In this document: piece after piece, positions 59,744 to 64,000 of the stretch
How positions within the stretch are numbered: the stretch's first letter is position 1
Layout of the letters: each line of letters starts with the position of its first letter
Source of the DNA: G963667425 sp963667425 [NCBI: bacterium]
GTDB lineage: Bacteria > UBP6 > UBA1177
Length of the DNA stretch: 64,000 bases
Direction of reading: 5' to 3'
Assembly: GCA_963667425.1 (NCBI GenBank)
Contig: OY763407.1
Span: forward strand, 1,674,001 to 1,738,000
Position numbers and translations under genes: made by a program
The notes under the pieces: generated by a model
The model's input: the letters and a program-made list of their open reading frames with translations, nothing else
What the model was told of the DNA's origin: nothing
The model's database searches: none

Positions 59744-62047
59744 ATGCCTTGTTTTTCTCATCCTGACAAATTATTACGAGATCATCTTTTACATGTTAAG
59801 GAGATAGGTTTACAGACTTTTCGTAATAAACAAGATCTTCATCTTGGTCTTCCTCCTGATGATATTGAAAAAGCTTTGGAAATAATGCTTTTTTATCACG
59901 ATTTTGGAAAAGCTACAAAATATTTTCAGGAATACTTAAATGCTTCTATTAATGGGAAAACATATAATGGAAAATCAGATCTTACACATCATGCACTGAT
60001 ATCTGCTGTTTATGCCTCCTATAAAGTACATCGAGAGATTGAGAATACTGAAAGCAGAATGATTCTTTCTCTAATTGTATTTGTTGCAGTTCGTAAACAT
60101 CATGGAAATCTTGATGATTTAAACAATCTTCTGGTTATTTCCAAGTCAGAATTTAGAAATCTTGATGAACAATGGGGGGCAATTTGTTTTGATGAGTTTG
60201 AAGATGTAAAAAAAAATAATTTTGAGGATGTAAAGAAATTTGCTGATAATCTTTTATTTGAGGCTGATGATATTGATAAAAATATAAACTTGTATTTGCT
60301 AACCAATCTTTTCTTTTCGATTCTTACATATTCTGACAAATCAGAGGTAATTCTTGAAAAATCTGCTTTTTTAGCTTTTCCGGCAGATATAGGAACAGTT
60401 GTTGACGAGTTTAAAAGCACTACCTTTAAAAACAGTGCTTTGTCTTCTCTGAATAATTTGAGAAATGAAATATACGCAGTCACAGAACAGGAAATGATTA
60501 AAAAGCACAGTTCTGGCAAAATTTTTTCGATAAATCTGCCAACTGGAAGCGGAAAAACTCTTGCAGTAATCAACACTGCATTAAAAATGCTTAAAGAAGA
60601 TAATTCTCTTACTAAAATCGTTTATGCTTTACCATTTACTTCTGTTATCGATCAGACGGCAGCAATTCTCAAAAAAGTTTTTTCCGTAAATAATTGTGAT
60701 TCTGATATGTTGCTTACTACGCACCATCATCTTGCTGAAGTGAAAACACGAATTGATGAGGATTGCTTAGAAGGCGACAAAGCTCAGTTCATAATCGAAA
60801 ACTGGGACAAACCTTTTGTTTTAACTACCTTCTGGCAACTTTTCTACACACTGATTTCAAGCAAAAATTCTCAACTCAGAAAGTATCATAACTTGGCGAA
60901 CGCAATAATCATTTTAGACGAAATACAGACAATGCCGCATAAATACTGGAAACTTTGGCATGATTTTATAAGTAATTTTGTAATAAATTTTAATTGCAGA
61001 GTAATCCTTTTAACAGCTACAATGCCTTTGATTTTTCAGGAAGATAAAAATGAAATTATTCCACTTGTCCCTAGTGAAAAAAGGAATAGATATTTCTCAA
61101 TATTTTCAAGATATATGATTAGAGTATTAAATAGTCTCAATGATATTTCATATAATGATTTTCATGAATTAGCAATAAAACATATCCAAACGGAAAACCT
61201 TAAAAGTTTCCTTTTTGTTTTTAATACAATAAATAGCAGCTTGAATTTTTATAGAAAATTAAAAAATAGTGTACCGAAAGAAAGGCTGGTTTATCTTTCT
61301 ACCAATATTTTGCCAATTGACAGAAAAAATAGAATTAATGAAATAAAAGAGAATCCTGCTGGGAAAATTATTGTTTCTACTCAGCTTATTGAAGCTGGAG
61401 TTGACATTGATCTTGATATTGTTTACCGCGATTTTGCTCCATTGGATTCTATTGTACAAACTGCTGGACGATGTAACAGGAACAACAGAGAAGAGATCAC
61501 AGGAGAAGTCTATCTCTTCAAACTCAAAAATGAAAGAGGCCAGAATGATTGTAATTATATTTATCAAAGCATTACACTCGATGCTACAGCATCTCTGTTT
61601 TCAGAAAAATCAAGCATTAGTGAACATGAACTTTTGACATTCATTAACTCTTATTATCAAAAGATAAAAGACAGAAGTTCTACAAAAGAATCTTGTGCCA
61701 TTATCAACTATATTAAAAACCTTGATTACAGTTCTTTAGATGAATTTAAAATGGTAGAAGAAATTCCTTCATTTCTTGTTTTTATCGAAAAAGATGATAT
61801 TGCTTCAAATTTATTAAAACAGTTTGAAAATATTATGCGTTTGGAATATTCTTTTGAAAGAAAAAATGAATTCATGAAGATAAAAAGCAAATTTTATCAA
61901 TATGTTCTCTCATTAAAACTTAAAGACAATACCAAAAGTACTTACACTTCATTTGGGGAAATTAATAACTTCAGGGTAATTGGGAAAGATTTTGTAGACT
62001 CTCTTTATAAAAAAGATATCGGATTTTCGGAGGAATTTGATGACTAA
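59744..62047 (+). CDS. cas3: CRISPR helicase-nuclease Cas3
   Basis: A 767-residue Cas3 with HD nuclease and SF2 helicase in one chain. HD-domain ligands: HLLHV (about 14-18), YHDFGKATKYF (H52-D53), THHALISA and RKHHGNL. Helicase: INLPTGSGKTLAV near residue 266, DEIQTMPHKYW as the DExH-type motif II, LLTATMP as motif III, and QTAGRCNRN as motif VI. It shreds DNA licensed by Cascade. AGGAG is 8 nt upstream. Its end overlaps the cas4 start. Confidence 0.95.
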   Translation: MPCFSHPDKLLRDHLLHVKEIGLQTFRNKQDLHLGLPPDDIEKALEIMLFYHDFGKATKYFQEYLNASINGKTYNGKSDLTHHALISAVYASYKVHREIENTESRMILSLIVFVAVRKHHGNLDDLNNLLVISKSEFRNLDEQWGAICFDEFEDVKKNNFEDVKKFADNLLFEADDIDKNINLYLLTNLFFSILTYSDKSEVILEKSAFLAFPADIGTVVDEFKSTTFKNSALSSLNNLRNEIYAVTEQEMIKKHSSGKIFSINLPTGSGKTLAVINTALKMLKEDNSLTKIVYALPFTSVIDQTAAILKKVFSVNNCDSDMLLTTHHHLAEVKTRIDEDCLEGDKAQFIIENWDKPFVLTTFWQLFYTLISSKNSQLRKYHNLANAIIILDEIQTMPHKYWKLWHDFISNFVINFNCRVILLTATMPLIFQEDKNEIIPLVPSEKRNRYFSIFSRYMIRVLNSLNDISYNDFHELAIKHIQTENLKSFLFVFNTINSSLNFYRKLKNSVPKERLVYLSTNILPIDRKNRINEIKENPAGKIIVSTQLIEAGVDIDLDIVYRDFAPLDSIVQTAGRCNRNNREEITGEVYLFKLKNERGQNDCNYIYQSITLDATASLFSEKSSISEHELLTFINSYYQKIKDRSSTKESCAIINYIKNLDYSSLDEFKMVEEIPSFLVFIEKDDIASNLLKQFENIMRLEYSFERKNEFMKIKSKFYQYVLSLKLKDNTKSTYTSFGEINNFRVIGKDFVDSLYKKDIGFSEEFDD

Positions 62048-62546
62048 TATAGCTCCTTCAATTTTTAATGCTTATAATATTTGTCCGCGTCAAGCATGGT
62101 TAATGTCCAGAAATCTGAGTGCTGATCAGCAAAATAGTTATATAGAAATAGGAAAACTTATTGATGAAAACTCTTTTTCAAGGGATAACAAGGGAATTTA
62201 CCTTGCTGATATTGGTGCCATGATTGATATGATAACCAAAAAGGACGGGACATATATTATTGCTGAGGTGAAAAAATCATCAAAAATGCTTGAAAGCAGT
62301 ATTTGGCAACTTAAATATTATCTTTACCTATTGAAAAACAAGAAAAAGATTAACATAAAGGGGCTAATAAAAGTGCCAAGAGAGAAAATAAGTAAAGAAG
62401 TTGAATTAACAGATGAAGATGAAGAGAAAATAGATAGCATTCTCCTACAATTGACTAAAAGTATTGAAGCGGATCATCCCGTTGTCCTTAAAAAACAGCT
62501 ACGTTTTTGCAAGAAATGTGCGCATTATGAATTTTGCTGGAGCTAA
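62040..62546 (+). CDS. cas4: CRISPR adaptation nuclease Cas4
   Basis: A 168-residue RecB-like Fe-S nuclease that trims prespacers in a PAM-dependent way. It has the N-terminal Cys (ICPRQAW near 16), the catalytic GAMIDMI Asp and IIAEVKKSS (E-x-K) core, and the C-terminal cluster CKKCAHYEFC, together supplying four Cys for [4Fe-4S]. ATG 62040 follows GGAGG by 6 nt, inside the cas3 end, so it is translationally coupled. Confidence 0.94.
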   Translation: MTNIAPSIFNAYNICPRQAWLMSRNLSADQQNSYIEIGKLIDENSFSRDNKGIYLADIGAMIDMITKKDGTYIIAEVKKSSKMLESSIWQLKYYLYLLKNKKKINIKGLIKVPREKISKEVELTDEDEEKIDSILLQLTKSIEADHPVVLKKQLRFCKKCAHYEFCWS

Positions 62547-62548
62547 AG

Positions 62549-63544
62549 ATGAAAGAGACAATATATATATTCTCAAACGGAAGACTTCAGAGAAAAGATA
62601 ACACACTCTTTTTCGAGACAGAAGACGGCGTAAAAAAATTTATTCCAGTAGAAAATACAAAGGAAGTTTATGCTTTCGGCGAAATAGATCTCAATGCAAA
62701 AGCTCTTAATTTTTTGTCGCAAAATGGAATTATTCTGCATTATTTCAACTATTATGACTACTATGCAGGTTCATTTTATCCAAGAGAACATTACAATTCA
62801 GGCTATATGATATTAAAACAGGCAACTTTTTATTCAGATGAAGAAAAAAGACTTGATATCGCAAAATCATTTATTGAAGGAGCAGCAGAAAACACTTTAA
62901 AAATTCTTAAATACTATAACAGACGTGAAAAAGATCTGTCCACACAAATAGAAGAGATAGAAAATCTTAAAGCAAAAATGTGGGAACAAAAAACAATAAA
63001 TGAATCAATGGCTTTTGAAGGGCAAATAAAACAGGCATACTATCAGGCGTTTGGTACAATCGTCGATAATCCTGATTTTAAGCTAAACCAAAGAACAAAA
63101 AGACCACCCAAAGATTATATAAATGCGCTTATAAGTTTTTCAAATTCTATAATATATACAGCCGTTTTAAGCGAAATATATCAGACACATCTTGACCCGA
63201 GGATTGGATATCTTCATACAACCAATTTTAGACGATTTTCGCTTAATCTTGATGTTGCAGAAATATTTAAACCAGTGATTGGTGACAGAACAATATTTGC
63301 AGTTATAAACAAGAAAATAATAGATAAAAGTGATTTTGAAAGCTCTTTAAATGGAATAGTTTTAAACAACAAAGGAAGAAAAAAGTTTTTAGAGCAGATA
63401 GAAGAAAGGATGAAGCAGACAATAAAGCATTCGACACTGAAACAGGATGTTAGTTACAGAAGACTGATAAGATTAGAACTATACAAACTGGAAAAGCACT
63501 TAATGGAAGAAAAAGTATATAAACCATTTGTTATGGACTGGTAA
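62549..63544 (+). CDS. cas1: CRISPR integrase Cas1 (type I-B)
   Basis: A 331-residue metal-dependent integrase that inserts spacers. Active-site residues are E157 (AFEGQIKQAYY), H223 (YLHTTNFRRFSL) and D235/E238 (LDVAEIFKP). Its first 80 residues are the beta-rich domain. ATG 62549 has GGAG 6 nt upstream and lies 2 bp after the cas4 stop. Its stop overlaps the cas2 ATG (TAATG). Confidence 0.96.
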   Translation: MKETIYIFSNGRLQRKDNTLFFETEDGVKKFIPVENTKEVYAFGEIDLNAKALNFLSQNGIILHYFNYYDYYAGSFYPREHYNSGYMILKQATFYSDEEKRLDIAKSFIEGAAENTLKILKYYNRREKDLSTQIEEIENLKAKMWEQKTINESMAFEGQIKQAYYQAFGTIVDNPDFKLNQRTKRPPKDYINALISFSNSIIYTAVLSEIYQTHLDPRIGYLHTTNFRRFSLNLDVAEIFKPVIGDRTIFAVINKKIIDKSDFESSLNGIVLNNKGRKKFLEQIEERMKQTIKHSTLKQDVSYRRLIRLELYKLEKHLMEEKVYKPFVMDW

Positions 63545-63810
63545 TGTTTGTAATACTCTATTATGATGTTGGCGAAAAAAGATGTGTAAAAATGCTTAAA
63601 ACATGCAGAAAATACCTTGAATGGGTTCAAAATTCAGTTTTTGAAGGCGAAATAAGTGATTCCGGTTTTGAGAAAATGATATATGCACTAAATAAAATAA
63701 TAAAAAAAGAAGAAAATGATTCTCTTATTATTTATAAATTTAAAAATATGCGCTATTATGAGAGAACAGTTATCGGCGCAGACAAAAAAGGTGAAACTCA
63801 GTTTATATGA
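63544..63810 (+). CDS. cas2: CRISPR adaptation protein Cas2
   Basis: An 88-residue ferredoxin-fold protein forming the dimer core of the Cas1-Cas2 integrase. It opens FVILYYDVGEKR with the conserved Asp (D8), followed by KTCRKYLEWVQNSVFEGEIS, the standard Cas2 second motif. It is the last cas gene, placed just before the presumed array leader. Confidence 0.96.
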   Translation: MFVILYYDVGEKRCVKMLKTCRKYLEWVQNSVFEGEISDSGFEKMIYALNKIIKKEENDSLIIYKFKNMRYYERTVIGADKKGETQFI

Positions 63811-64000
63811 AATTCTGTCGATGTGAGATAGTGTAAAAAAGCCGGCAGGTCGACAGAAAAAAAGCCTTTTTTTATTGCAAGATTCTTTGAAAAATGATAA
63901 AAGGGAAACGCAAAAGCGTTCTTTAACACACTAAATACTGGTCTTTCTGAACTAACTAAAAGTCATTGAAACTAGAAACAGCAAAAAGAGATTTATAATT
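63811..64000 (+). other. CRISPR leader region
   Basis: AT-rich, non-coding stretch between cas2 and the window end, in the usual leader position. It contains a 9-bp inverted repeat TTCTGTCGA (63813-63821) with TCGACAGAA (63850-63858) and a small hairpin AACGC-AAAA-GCGTT (63907-63920). It runs into a candidate first repeat at 63943-63972. Confidence 0.6.
63943..63972 (+). CRISPR. Probable first CRISPR repeat (single copy visible)
   Basis: A 30-nt segment starting CTTTCTGAAC and ending in ATTGAAAC, the 8-nt crRNA handle typical of type I-B repeats. It lies about 130 bp after cas2 and is followed by 28 nt that could be the first spacer before the window ends. Only one copy is in view, so repetition cannot be confirmed. 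Confidence 0.5.

Noticed and set aside
63850-63885. Strong terminator after cas2
   Set aside because: The A-run/GCC/T-run does not form a GC-rich stem; the nearby inverted repeat has a 28-nt loop and is not followed directly by T residues.

Overview
The window is AT-rich chromosomal DNA from a diderm, probably strictly anaerobic bacterium. A type IV pilus machine with an outer-membrane secretin, an RND/TolC efflux pump and several lipoproteins indicate two membranes. HydG with its small companion regulator, two MinD-type ATPases carrying 2x[4Fe-4S] ferredoxin inserts, and NifX-like proteins indicate anaerobic metal and H2 biochemistry. The phylum cannot be fixed from this sequence. Genes lie in tight operons with many ATGA/TTGA overlaps and clear GGAG-type ribosome sites. 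Several candidate promoters share a TTGAnn / 16-bp spacer / TATAAT-like pattern.

Layout. 1-8376 (minus): a ten-gene run, XRE regulator - pilMNOPQ - aroC - aroK - aroB - truncated lipoprotein. 8696-11075 (plus): tRNA-Met(CAT), a hairpin with a T-tract, a Nif3-family gene, a C4 zinc-ribbon coiled-coil gene and RNase P RNA. 11067-12176 (minus): a compact amidohydrolase. 12370-16119 (plus): two ferredoxin-type MinD ATPases, two NifX-fold proteins and a PqqD-like/radical SAM/SPASM protein. This resembles the orange-protein (ORP) system of anaerobes with an added radical enzyme. 16116-21845 (minus): RND efflux operon. 21864-22606: gene-poor scar with a gene remnant, direct repeats and an inverted repeat. 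22607-26273 (minus): Gabija defence system (gajB, gajA) led by a third gene with a PD-(D/E)XK-like pattern. 26550-29698: TfoX-like and AraC/GyrI-type genes, then TM1266-family regulator and hydG. 29792-32066: lipoprotein and ComEC. 32172-36244: frameshifted hybrid histidine kinase and HD-GYP response regulator. 36231-42904 (minus): seven-gene operon starting with pckA and including a disordered Asn/Arg/Asp-rich protein and DacB. 43183-46776 (plus): three SPFH-protein genes, the first fused to a cation diffusion facilitator domain. 46787-53624: flavodoxin-like protein, HD-GYP protein, RecN and a 1158-residue GH13 protein. 53977-63810 (plus): complete type I-B CRISPR-cas operon with an extra DUF4062/HATPase gene between cas6 and cas8b. 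63811-64000: leader and probably the first CRISPR repeat, cut off by the window end.

The most interesting parts are the DUF4062 protein translationally coupled inside the cas operon, the CDF-HflK fusion with its two SPFH partners, the Gabija operon with an extra nuclease-like gene, and the ORP-like cluster with a RiPP-style radical SAM enzyme. All functions come from reading sequence motifs and context; no database search was run.
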